From JBBDNV01 sp040877415 (lineage in GTDB: Bacteria > Planctomycetota > Planctomycetia > Pirellulales > PALSA-1355), in contig JBBDNV010000052.1 of assembly GCA_040877415.1 (NCBI GenBank), positions 1-33,086 on the forward strand: 33,086 bases of DNA, in the 5' to 3' direction. The notes under the pieces were generated by a model. The model was not told the origin of the DNA. It searched no databases and worked only from the letters and a program-made list of their open reading frames with translations. The translations under genes were made by a program, and so were the position numbers. Below are positions 7,912 to 15,185 of the stretch, piece by piece. Within the stretch, counting starts at the first letter, position 1. Each line of letters opens with the position of its first letter.

Positions 7912-9243
7912 TTGAGGAACCTGTTGGCGACGATCTTGGACCCGCTCCGCTGCCGGCTGCGGCGCTGGCAGATTATCACGCTCGTGCTGATGGTGGTCGG
8001 CTACTCGGGGATTTATCTTTGCCGATCGAATTTCTCCGTGGCGCTGCCTTTGATCGAGCGGTCGCTGGTCGACAGCGGCTACGACGGCACAAGCGCAAGG
8101 CTGTGGATGGGACGCATCGTCACGCTGGGCGTGCTGGCCTATGCGATCGGGAAGTTCATCACCGGCAGCCTGGCTGACTTTCTGGGCGGGCGGCGCAACG
8201 TGCTGGTGGGCATGCTCGGCAGCGTGCTGTTTACCATCCTGTTTGCCACGGGCGGCGCCTTGCCCTTGTTCACGTTGGCGTGGGTCGGCAATCGGGCCGT
8301 GCAATCGCTGTGCTGGACCGGAATGGTCAAGATCACGGGCCGCTGGTTTTCCTATTCGGCCTACGGCACGGCGATGGGCGTCGTCAGTCTCAGTTATCTC
8401 TTCGGCGACGCGGCCGCCAGGCAATTCATGGCCCTGCTGTTCCGCGCGGGCTTCGGCTGGCGCGAAATGTTCTGGGCCGCCGCGGGCCTGCTGTTTTTGT
8501 TCTTCGTGCTCAACTTGCTGTGGCTTAAGGAAAGCAGCTTGGCGATCGGCCAGAGCGAGCCGGCGGCCAATCCGCTCAACGTGTACGGCGGGCGGCCACA
8601 AGACCAGGAGCCGCCGCCGAATCTGCGGAGCCTGCTCGTGCCGCTGGTGACGAGCGGCGAGTTTCTGGTGATTTGCCTGTTGTCGCTGGGACTGACGCTG
8701 TTGCGGGAGACGTTCAACACCTGGTCGCCGACTTACTTTGTGGAAGTGGTCGGCTCATCAAGCGCCGAGGCCGCCGGTCAAAGCGCGCTGTTCCCGCTGT
8801 TGGGCGGAGCTTCGGTGCTTTTGGCCGGCTGGTTGGGCGATCGGCTGGGGCAGGGGGGGCGCTCGCTCGTGATGCTCGGCGGATGTTCGCTCACGACGGT
8901 TGTCCTGTGGCTGCTCGGCTCGCTCCATTTCACGACCGACGAGATCGCGCCGGTGCTGCTGGTCGGCCTGGCCGGGTTCCTGATGCTCGGACCGTATTCG
9001 TACCTGGCCGGCGCGATTTCGCTCGATCTGGGCGGAAAGCGCGGCGGGGCCACGGCCTGTGGCATTATCGACGGCGTCGGGTATCTTGGTGGCTTGCTGG
9101 CCGGCGAAACCATCGCACGGCTGAACATCGCGTACGGCTGGTCGGGCGCATTCAAGGCCCTGGCCGGCGTGGCCCTGCTCACCAGCCTGGCGGCCGCCGT
9201 CTTTGTTGGGATTCAACGCCAACGCCGAAAAATCGCCCGATGA
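7912..9243 (+). CDS. MFS transporter of the organophosphate:phosphate antiporter type
   Basis: 443 residues, about 12 hydrophobic membrane segments, start at TTG 7912 behind an AAGGGGG ribosome site. The first helix carries YSGIYLCRSNFSVALPLI, matching the YxxRxNFxxAxP pattern of the GlpT/UhpT/UhpC family. The A-loop GKFITGSLADFLGGRRN follows helix 2, as in MFS proteins. Family members import phosphorylated small molecules in exchange for phosphate. The stop codon overlaps the ATG of the PhnZ-like gene (ATGA), so the two are translationally linked. I infer that it imports a phosphonate or a related phosphoryl compound. A glycerol-3-phosphate or sugar-phosphate substrate, or a sensory UhpC-like role, cannot be excluded. 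Confidence 0.85.
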   Translation: MRNLLATILDPLRCRLRRWQIITLVLMVVGYSGIYLCRSNFSVALPLIERSLVDSGYDGTSARLWMGRIVTLGVLAYAIGKFITGSLADFLGGRRNVLVGMLGSVLFTILFATGGALPLFTLAWVGNRAVQSLCWTGMVKITGRWFSYSAYGTAMGVVSLSYLFGDAAARQFMALLFRAGFGWREMFWAAAGLLFLFFVLNLLWLKESSLAIGQSEPAANPLNVYGGRPQDQEPPPNLRSLLVPLVTSGEFLVICLLSLGLTLLRETFNTWSPTYFVEVVGSSSAEAAGQSALFPLLGGASVLLAGWLGDRLGQGGRSLVMLGGCSLTTVVLWLLGSLHFTTDEIAPVLLVGLAGFLMLGPYSYLAGAISLDLGGKRGGATACGIIDGVGYLGGLLAGETIARLNIAYGWSGAFKALAGVALLTSLAAAVFVGIQRQRRKIAR

Positions 9244-9788
9244 ACACGGTCGACCTGGTCTGCGAACTTTTTGCCACCAAGGGGCACGCCGCCTACGTCG
9301 GCGAGCAGGTCTCGCAATTGGAGCACGCCTTGCAGGCCGCCTATCACGCCGAGCAGGCCGGCTCGGACGACGCGCTGGTCGTGGCCGCCCTGCTGCACGA
9401 CATTGGACACCTGCTCCACAAGCTGCCCGAGGACGCGGCCGATCGCGGCATCGACACGCGGCACGAGCAGATTGGCCAGGCGTGGCTGGCGCGGCATTGC
9501 GGGCCGGAAGTGACCGAGCCGGTGCGGCTGCACGTCTCGGCCAAGCGGTATCTTTGCGCGACCGACCCGAAGTATCTCGCCCAGCTTTCGCCGGCCTCGA
9601 CGCAGAGCCTCCGATTGCAGGGCGGTCCGTTTACGAGCGCCGAGGTGAGCCAGTTTGAGCGCAATCCGCACTATCGCGCGGCCGTGACGCTGCGCCGCTT
9701 TGACGATCTGGCCAAGGTGCCCGGCATGCAGGTGCCGGGTTTGGAACATTATCGTGCGCGATTGGCGCGGGTTTTAATAAGCGCTTGA
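9240..9788 (+). CDS. PhnZ-like HD-domain oxygenase, phosphonate degradation (TIGR03276 type)
   Basis: 182 residues, start ATG 9240 overlapping the MFS stop. The family is a mixed-valent di-iron HD oxygenase; PhnZ cleaves the C-P bond of 2-amino-1-hydroxyethylphosphonate to glycine and phosphate. The expected ligand pattern is complete: H29, H53-D54 (LLHDIGH), H75, H98 and D155. The spacings of 24, 22, 23 and 57 residues nearly equal those of PhnZ (34, 58/59, 80, 104, 161). Y19 and E22 sit where PhnZ has the Tyr24/Glu27 lid pair that gates the substrate. No PhnY 2-oxoglutarate dioxygenase, the usual source of the hydroxylated substrate, is present in the window. The enzyme may therefore act on an imported hydroxyphosphonate, or PhnY may be encoded elsewhere. 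Confidence 0.85.
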   Translation: MNTVDLVCELFATKGHAAYVGEQVSQLEHALQAAYHAEQAGSDDALVVAALLHDIGHLLHKLPEDAADRGIDTRHEQIGQAWLARHCGPEVTEPVRLHVSAKRYLCATDPKYLAQLSPASTQSLRLQGGPFTSAEVSQFERNPHYRAAVTLRRFDDLAKVPGMQVPGLEHYRARLARVLISA

Positions 9789-9823
9789 TGGCGCACACGC
9801 TGCGCTTTCTAACAACAGGGAAT

Positions 9824-9894
9824 CCCCCGGCAAAGCCGGGGGCTACGATTGCGTGGTGGACACCAAACTGGTTAGCCCCCGGCTTTGCCGGGGG
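9824..9894. repeat. Pair of inverted REP-like hairpins between convergent genes
   Basis: Two perfect hairpins, CCCCCGGC-AAA-GCCGGGGG (9824-9842) and CCCCCGGC-TTT-GCCGGGGG (9876-9894), are inverted copies of each other including flanking bases (AAT...CT against AG...AT). They sit between the stop codons of the PhnZ-like gene and the HAD gene, like a BIME or bidirectional terminator. No T-run is present. Confidence 0.75.
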
Positions 9895-9941
9895 ATCGGC
9901 GGGGTCCTTTGGCGCCGCACTCGACACGCCGTGCTCGAGTC

Positions 9942-10619
9942 TCACAGGCCCAACAGCGCCGGCAGTTCGGCCACGGTGCCGATCAGGTGGGTGTGCGGAA
10001 ACGGTTTCAGTTGCTCTGCGGTGTGCGAGCCGCCGGTGACGCCGATCACCAGGCCGCAGCCGGCAGCCGTCCCTTCCTCGAGATCGGCCGGCGTGTCGCC
10101 GACTTTGGCCACGCGCTTGGGATCCTTAACGCCCAGATCGCGCATTGCCTTGGCGACCATGTCGGCGTGCGGGCGTCCGCGATCGACTTCGTCGCTGGTG
10201 ACGGTCGCGTCGAGGAGATTCGGGTCGTTCCACCCCAACCGGGCCAGCACCACTTCGACGATGTCACGCGAAAAGCCGGTGTCGAGCGCCACTTTGATGC
10301 CCGCGGCACGCAGCCGCCCAAAAGTTTCGCCGGCCCCGGCGATCTCGTACACCGCTGGGTCGGTCCGGTAGAAGTGGATCATGCGGCGCACGAAATCCTC
10401 GTGGATCGCGTCGATTTGCCCGATGAGCTCGGGCCGCTCGTAACGAGCGATCAATTTCCGCAGGGCCTCGGGCTTGGGAATGCCCATCACCTGGTTGACC
10501 GCGTCGCGGGTGGCCGAAAGGCCGACTTGTGCGAGGGCCGCGCGGAGACAGCGGTTCACGCCGTCGTCGTCGTTGACGGTCGTGCCGGCCATGTCGAAGA
10601 CCACCAGCTCGATGTCCAT
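9942..10619 (-). CDS. Phosphonatase-like HAD hydrolase (TIGR03351 type)
   Basis: 225 residues from ATG 10619, chosen because AAAGGTG lies 8 bases upstream. A GTG at 10628 that overlaps the previous stop (GTGA) is the alternative and adds three residues. Phosphonoacetaldehyde hydrolase (PhnX) hallmarks are all there: nucleophile D9 in DMAGTT (the family has DxAGT, not DxDxT), the cap-domain MGIPK whose K49 matches the Schiff-base lysine of MGLLK in PhnX, an arginine (GRPHADM) where most HAD enzymes have lysine, and a C-terminal acidic motif KVGDTPADLEEG. By family knowledge the substrate should be a 2-oxoethylphosphonate such as phosphonoacetaldehyde or its hydroxy form. It is translationally coupled to the FAD oxidase upstream, which could supply that aldehyde. 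No PhnW transaminase is in the window. Confidence 0.85.
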   Translation of the reverse strand: MDIELVVFDMAGTTVNDDDGVNRCLRAALAQVGLSATRDAVNQVMGIPKPEALRKLIARYERPELIGQIDAIHEDFVRRMIHFYRTDPAVYEIAGAGETFGRLRAAGIKVALDTGFSRDIVEVVLARLGWNDPNLLDATVTSDEVDRGRPHADMVAKAMRDLGVKDPKRVAKVGDTPADLEEGTAAGCGLVIGVTGGSHTAEQLKPFPHTHLIGTVAELPALLGL

Positions 10620-10624
10620 GCAAG

Positions 10625-11752
10625 TCACCTTTCGAGATTGCGCACCACGTGGTCGGCCAGGCCGAACGAGAGCGTCATGCCGGCTCCGCCCGTGGCCGTG
10701 ACGACCGTCGCCCCGGGGGCGGGCCGGGCAATCAGATACGGCTCGCGCGGATGTTTGGCATAGGTGCCGTGCCAGCGGGCCGTAATTTCCAGTTCGGGCA
10801 CAGCGAGAAACGTGTGCAGGTAGTCGAGGATCAAGCGGTCGATCTCGGGCTTGTCGAACGGCTCGATCGCCCCGTCGTATTCGTGCGAGTCGCCGATCAC
10901 CAACTCACCGTGAGCGTTCTGCGAGGCCATGACGTGAATGCCGTAGCGGTCGTATTCGGGATGGTCGCGGGCGACGCGGCTTTTGACCGCTTCGAGCGAG
11001 GGGCAATTTTCAAAGTTCTTGTAGTGCCGCAGCGTGAGTCCCCCGGCCAACATCGGCCCCAGCCGCGCGCCGTAGGCTTGCGAGCGCATCATCTGCAACT
11101 TCGAGCGCACCAGGCCGGCGCCGGCGAAGGAGCCGGGATAAAGCGTTTGAAAGTCGTCGCCCGAACAGACCACGAGCCGCTCGGCCCGGTACGTTTTGTC
11201 TCCGGCCGAAACGCGCGGCCGGTCGTAGGCCGTGACGGCGGAGCCGAATTCGAAACGCACGCCGAACGTGCGCGTGAGCCAGCCGGGGAGGCCGGCGATC
11301 ACCTCGCGCGGATCGACGCAAATTTCCGTCGGGCTCCACATGCCGGCCGCGAGGCCTGTGGTTTTTACCGCCGGCGAGCGCCTGGCGACTTGCTCGGGCG
11401 CCAAGAGCTCGCACTCGTAGCCGTTGGCCGCCGCGCCGGCCGTGAATTCGGCGAGCACTTGGGCTTCGTCCTGGCGATAGGCCAGATGGAGCGAGCCGGA
11501 CGTCTCGTGCCACAGGCCGCTGGCGCGCAGCACCTCGAGCCAGAACGCGCGGCTCGACAGCGCCATTTCGTGCATCGGCCCGGCCGGTTGCCCGATGGGC
11601 CAGAGCATGCCGAAATTGCGCACCGAAGCTCCCGCGGCCCGCGCGTTGCGCTCGAAGACGATCACGCGGCGGCCCCTGCGAGCCAGGTGAAAGGCGTGAG
11701 CCAGGCCGAGAATGCCCGCCCCGACCACGGCGTCGTCGAAAGTGGAGCTCAT
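10625..11752 (-). CDS. FAD-dependent amine oxidase linked to phosphonate use (TIGR03364 type)
   Basis: 375 residues from ATG 11752; the frame is open to 11818 but those codons overlap the preceding gene. The N-terminal dinucleotide fold has GAGILG at 11-16 and the acidic residue at the end of strand 2 (VIVFE). It is followed by GASVRNFGMLWP, the DAO-type motif that follows, and near the C-terminus TGGAGMTLSFGLADH, which resembles the FAD-binding end of glycine/D-amino acid oxidases. TIGR03364 enzymes cluster with PhnX-like hydrolases and are proposed to deaminate an aminophosphonate to the aldehyde. Here the stop overlaps the HAD start region, so the product is probably handed to that hydrolase. 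Exact substrate (2-aminoethylphosphonate, an N-methyl form or the 1-hydroxy form) is not readable from sequence. Confidence 0.85.
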   Translation of the reverse strand: MSSTFDDAVVGAGILGLAHAFHLARRGRRVIVFERNARAAGASVRNFGMLWPIGQPAGPMHEMALSSRAFWLEVLRASGLWHETSGSLHLAYRQDEAQVLAEFTAGAAANGYECELLAPEQVARRSPAVKTTGLAAGMWSPTEICVDPREVIAGLPGWLTRTFGVRFEFGSAVTAYDRPRVSAGDKTYRAERLVVCSGDDFQTLYPGSFAGAGLVRSKLQMMRSQAYGARLGPMLAGGLTLRHYKNFENCPSLEAVKSRVARDHPEYDRYGIHVMASQNAHGELVIGDSHEYDGAIEPFDKPEIDRLILDYLHTFLAVPELEITARWHGTYAKHPREPYLIARPAPGATVVTATGGAGMTLSFGLADHVVRNLER

Positions 11753-11778
11753 GGCACGAATCGTCGACACGACCCAAG

Positions 11779-12369
11779 CTACGGACCCGATTTTTCCTTC
11801 ACGAGCGGAGTTCGCCACAGGTACACGGTGTGCTCCCGGGTGGGGCCTTTTACCGTGACGGTTTTTTCGGGCTTGACTCCGTCCATGTCGAAGTCGTGCG
11901 AGACGATCCGCGAGCCGGGCTTGAGCTTTTCCAATTGCGGAATCAATTTCACGTTGAGCGACGGCAGCAGATACAGCGTGATCACGTCGGCGCCCGTGAG
12001 GTCGAGCGTGAAGATGTCCTGTTGCACCACTTTGGCCAGGTCGCCGACCTGATTCTTGTCGATGTTATCCTGCGTTTCGCGAATGCGCTTCCGGTCGACG
12101 TCGAAACCGGTGGCCTTTGCGCCTTTCTTGGCCGCCGAGACCACGATGATCCCGTTGCCGCAGCCCAGGTCGTAGACGACGTCCTTCGGCGAAATCTCGG
12201 CCAGCTCCAGCATCTTGTCCACGACCACCTGCGGCGTGGGCACGAAAACCACGTCCGGCTGTTTGGTCGTGGCGGGTTTCTTTTCCGCCGTGGCTTGAGC
12301 AAACGCCAGTTGGGCCAGCATCAAAGCGGCCGCGATGGCCACGAGCGACGAGCGAATCAGCTTTGTCAT
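11779..12369 (-). CDS. Exported class I SAM-methyltransferase-like protein, single domain
   Basis: 196 residues from ATG 12369, which has GGGAG about 8 bases upstream; the frame extends to 12393. Residues 1-25 form a signal peptide (MTKLIRSSLVAIAAALMLAQ, then AFAQA). The rest is one Rossmann methyltransferase fold: VVFVPTPQVVVDKMLELAE, the SAM motif VVYDLGCGNGIIVV, GFDVDRKRIRE, an acidic motif QDIFTLDL, and a C-terminal VSHDFDMDG strand. The PTP-VV-ML lead-in resembles the bacterial relatives of FAM173 lysine methyltransferases. It may be inactive or bind a ligand other than SAM, since SAM is not normally found outside the cytoplasm. It ends 26 bp before the FAD oxidase gene and may be co-transcribed with it. 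Function is unknown. Confidence 0.75.
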   Translation of the reverse strand: MTKLIRSSLVAIAAALMLAQLAFAQATAEKKPATTKQPDVVFVPTPQVVVDKMLELAEISPKDVVYDLGCGNGIIVVSAAKKGAKATGFDVDRKRIRETQDNIDKNQVGDLAKVVQQDIFTLDLTGADVITLYLLPSLNVKLIPQLEKLKPGSRIVSHDFDMDGVKPEKTVTVKGPTREHTVYLWRTPLVKEKSGP

Positions 12370-12442
12370 GACATAACTCCCTTGGAATGACATTGGATGT
12401 CGGACTGTTGTGTCGTATCAAAAGCAAGTCCAACGACACGGG

Positions 12443-13513
12443 TTACTCGGACGGTACTTCCTTTTCGAGCGGGGTTCGCCACAGGTACACGGTGTGCTCC
12501 CGGCTGGGGCCTTTTACCGTGACGGTCTTTTCGGGCTTGATCCCTCGCATGGCGAAATTGTGCGAGACGATCCGCGAGCCGGGCTTGAGCTTTTCCAATT
12601 GCGGAATCAGTTTCACGTTGAGCGACGGCAGCAGATACAGCGTGATCACACTGGCGCCAGTGAGATCGAGCGTGAAGATGTCCTGTTCCACCACTTTGGC
12701 CAGGTCGCCGACCTTATTCTTCTCGATGTTATCCTGCGTTTCGCGAATGCGCTCGGGGTCGATGTCGAAACCGACGGCCCGGGCGCCCTTCCTGGCGGCC
12801 GAGACCACGATGATGCCGTTGCCGCAGCCCAGGTCGTAGACGACGTCCTTGGGCGCGACCTCGGCCAGCTCCAGCATCTTGTCGACCACCACCTGCGGCG
12901 TGGGCACGAACACCACGTCCGGCTCTTTCACGTAGGTCTCGTCTTTTTCCAGCGGGGTTCGCCACAGGTACACTCGGTGCTCGCCGGTGGGGGTTTGCAG
13001 CGTGACCATTTTTTCGGGCTTGATTCCTCGCATGGCGAAATTGTGCGAGACGATCCGCGAGCCGGGCTTGAGTTGTTCCAATTGCGGAATCAATCGCTCG
13101 TTGAGCGTCATCAGCAGGTACAGCGTGATCACGTCGGCGCCAGCCAGATCGAGCGTGAAGATGTCGTGTCGCACCACTTTGGCCCGGTCGCCGACCTTGT
13201 TTCGATCGATGTTATCCTGCGTTTCGCGAATGCGCTCGGGGTCGATGTCGAAACCGACGGCCCGGGCGCCCTTCCTGGCGGCCGAGACCACGATGATGCC
13301 GTTGCCGCAGCCCAGGTCGTAGACGACGTCCTTGGGGGTGACCTCGGCCAGCTCCAGCATCTTGTCCACGACCACCTGTGGAGAGGGCACAAAGCCAACG
13401 TCGGGGTTGGGTCCGGCGTGGGCTGGCGTTTGCCTCGTTCGATCGCAGGCCACCGCCGACAGGATCGAGGCGGCCGCGACGGCCAGCAGGGCGGGGGTGA
13501 ACGGATGCCTCAT
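12443..13513 (-). CDS. Exported double-domain SAM-methyltransferase-like fusion protein
   Basis: 356 residues from ATG 13513 (an upstream TTG at 13522 is less likely). An N-terminal hydrophobic signal ends in AVAC-D, a weak lipobox, so it may be a lipoprotein. Two copies of the same methyltransferase domain follow: residues about 38-190 and 199-352, period 161 residues. Each has VVYDLGCGNGIIVVSAA, GFDIDPERIRETQDNI, DIFTLDL and GSRIVSHNFAMRG. Both keep the glycine-rich SAM loop. The 131 bp at 12723-12853 are identical to 13206-13336, pointing to recent duplication or gene conversion. The C-terminal half of domain 2 instead resembles the neighbouring single-domain gene, so it is a mosaic. Role unknown. 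Confidence 0.8.
   Translation of the reverse strand: MRHPFTPALLAVAAASILSAVACDRTRQTPAHAGPNPDVGFVPSPQVVVDKMLELAEVTPKDVVYDLGCGNGIIVVSAARKGARAVGFDIDPERIRETQDNIDRNKVGDRAKVVRHDIFTLDLAGADVITLYLLMTLNERLIPQLEQLKPGSRIVSHNFAMRGIKPEKMVTLQTPTGEHRVYLWRTPLEKDETYVKEPDVVFVPTPQVVVDKMLELAEVAPKDVVYDLGCGNGIIVVSAARKGARAVGFDIDPERIRETQDNIEKNKVGDLAKVVEQDIFTLDLTGASVITLYLLPSLNVKLIPQLEKLKPGSRIVSHNFAMRGIKPEKTVTVKGPSREHTVYLWRTPLEKEVPSE
12723..12853 (-). repeat. 131-bp exact direct repeat, partner at 13206-13336
   Basis: The block is identical base for base to 13206-13336, offset 483 bp (161 codons). It covers the SAM-binding half of each methyltransferase domain. The equivalent stretch in the single-domain gene (about 12063-12190) is clearly more diverged. 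An exact stretch of this length suggests recent conversion. Confidence 0.85.
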
Positions 13514-13582
13514 GACGTGCAATGCCGTGATTGTCGAGGATGTCGAAATGGTTGTTGTGTCGTACTCAAATCGCGGCGGGTC

Positions 13583-15037
13583 CTACGCGCTCGTCGGGCC
13601 GGTTTGCCCGCGCGAGCTGCGCGCGATGCGCTCCGACGCCCAGTAAACCGGCAGGCCGGCGGCCAACAGCGTGCCGCCGACAAAGCCCAGGCTGCCGGCG
13701 TATTGTACGCCAGCGTAAAACATATAGGCGCAGGTGGCCGAGAACAAAAGGGGGCAGAGCGGAAACAAAGGCGCCGTAAACGGCCGGGGCACGCGGGGTT
13801 CCTTATATCGCAACACGAACAGGGAAATGCTCGTGAGCAGGAAAAATAGCCAAAAAATGGGGGCCGTCGAACGCAATAGGGTCTCGAACCCGCCCCGTCC
13901 CGACCAGCTAACCGCCGGCAAACCGGCCGCCGCGAAAACCGCGTCGAGAAGGGACTGCCCCGCCGAGCTGCTCGCCAGCACGATCATCCCCAGCGTGATC
14001 CCGGCCTGAACCACGAGCGACCAAACGGGCGAGCCGAACCGCGGGCCCCGGCGCGCGAGCAGCGCGAAGACGCGATGGTCCTCTCCCACCGCGGCATACA
14101 CGCGCGAGCCGGCAAAAATCAAACCGTTTACCGAGCCCAGGGCCGAAACCATCACCAACACGGCCACCGCGCGGGCGCCGACGGGGCCAACGGCGCTTTG
14201 CATGGCGTCGGCGGCGATGGCATGGGAATCGCGCGCGCCTTGCCATCCCAGCGCGCGCAAATAGGCCACGTTCACCAGCAGATAGGTGGCGGTGATGATC
14301 AAGATACCCAGCGTCAGGGCTTTGATGATTCTTCGCCCCTCGTGCATTTCGGCCACGAAAAAGGCCGCGTCGTTCCAGCCGCCGTAAGTCAAGAACACCA
14401 GCACCAGGGCCGAGGCCAACGCGGCCATGGTAACGCCGGCCGCCGGCGCGGTTGCGGCGGAGGCTTGTACGCTCTGGGCGGCTGCTTCCGGCGGCGCGGC
14501 GAAGGCCAGTCCGGCCACGACCACGGCCGCCAGCCCCAGCAGCTTGGCCGACGAAAGGACGTTTTGCACCTGTTTGCCCAGGGCGACTCCCAGGATGTTT
14601 AACAGCGTCAGCGCGACCACGGCACCGACGGCGTAGACGAGCGTCGTCGCCGGGCCGAATTGCCAGAGCGTCGCGGCGTAATCGGCAAACACGTAGGCCA
14701 TCATGCCGATGCTGCCGGTCAAGATGACCGCCAGTTGCGCCCAGCCGAACAGGAATCCGAGCCAGGATCCGTACGCCCGCGAAAGATAGACGAAATCGCC
14801 GCCGGAGCGCGGATAGGCGCCGGCCAGCTCGGCGTAGGTAAACGCCCCGTTGAGACACAACAACCCGCCCGCGCCCCAGGCAATCATGGCCCAGGTTCCA
14901 CTGCCGACGCTGCCGAAGACCAGCGGCGGCGTCTCGTAAATGCCCGCGCCGATCACGATGCCCACAATCACGCTGACCGTGTCCCAGGTGGAAAGCGTTG
15001 CCGCGCTGCGTTCGGCGGGAGTGGAATCGCTGGCCAT
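13583..15037 (-). CDS. APC-family amino-acid permease
   Basis: 484 residues, about 12-14 hydrophobic segments. The first carries VGIVIGAGIYETPP, the GxxxGxGI(F/Y) substrate-binding motif of the amino acid-polyamine-organocation superfamily, followed by FTYAELAGAYPRSGGDFVY, the conserved loop after helix 2 of LAT/YveA-like permeases. The ATG at 15037 has a weak GGGTGA upstream. It is the first gene of a same-strand run with the methyltransferase-like genes, the FAD oxidase and the HAD hydrolase, with gaps of 69, 73 and 26 bp. An amino-compound, possibly an aminophosphonate, is a plausible substrate from context only; ordinary amino-acid uptake or exchange is the default. Confidence 0.9.
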   Translation of the reverse strand: MASDSTPAERSAATLSTWDTVSVIVGIVIGAGIYETPPLVFGSVGSGTWAMIAWGAGGLLCLNGAFTYAELAGAYPRSGGDFVYLSRAYGSWLGFLFGWAQLAVILTGSIGMMAYVFADYAATLWQFGPATTLVYAVGAVVALTLLNILGVALGKQVQNVLSSAKLLGLAAVVVAGLAFAAPPEAAAQSVQASAATAPAAGVTMAALASALVLVFLTYGGWNDAAFFVAEMHEGRRIIKALTLGILIITATYLLVNVAYLRALGWQGARDSHAIAADAMQSAVGPVGARAVAVLVMVSALGSVNGLIFAGSRVYAAVGEDHRVFALLARRGPRFGSPVWSLVVQAGITLGMIVLASSSAGQSLLDAVFAAAGLPAVSWSGRGGFETLLRSTAPIFWLFFLLTSISLFVLRYKEPRVPRPFTAPLFPLCPLLFSATCAYMFYAGVQYAGSLGFVGGTLLAAGLPVYWASERIARSSRGQTGPTSA

Positions 15038-15124
15038 TCGTGGGTCACCCGAGCGTGGGACGGTTGTTCCGATGCCGGAAATCGTAACGCAACAGGAGGG
15101 CGCCGGCTAGGGACAGGCATGGGG

Positions 15125-15147
15125 GTCGGGAGTTGCCGACTCCCGAC
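15125..15147 (-). terminator. Hairpin terminator candidate downstream of the deformylase
   Basis: GTCGGGAGT pairs perfectly with ACTCCCGAC (9 bp) around TGCCG. It lies 38 bp downstream of the deformylase stop at 15186. No T-run follows, so termination efficiency is uncertain. Confidence 0.5.
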
Positions 15148-15185
15148 GGCGCGGTGGGCACCAATCGGCCGACGCGCCCAATGGC

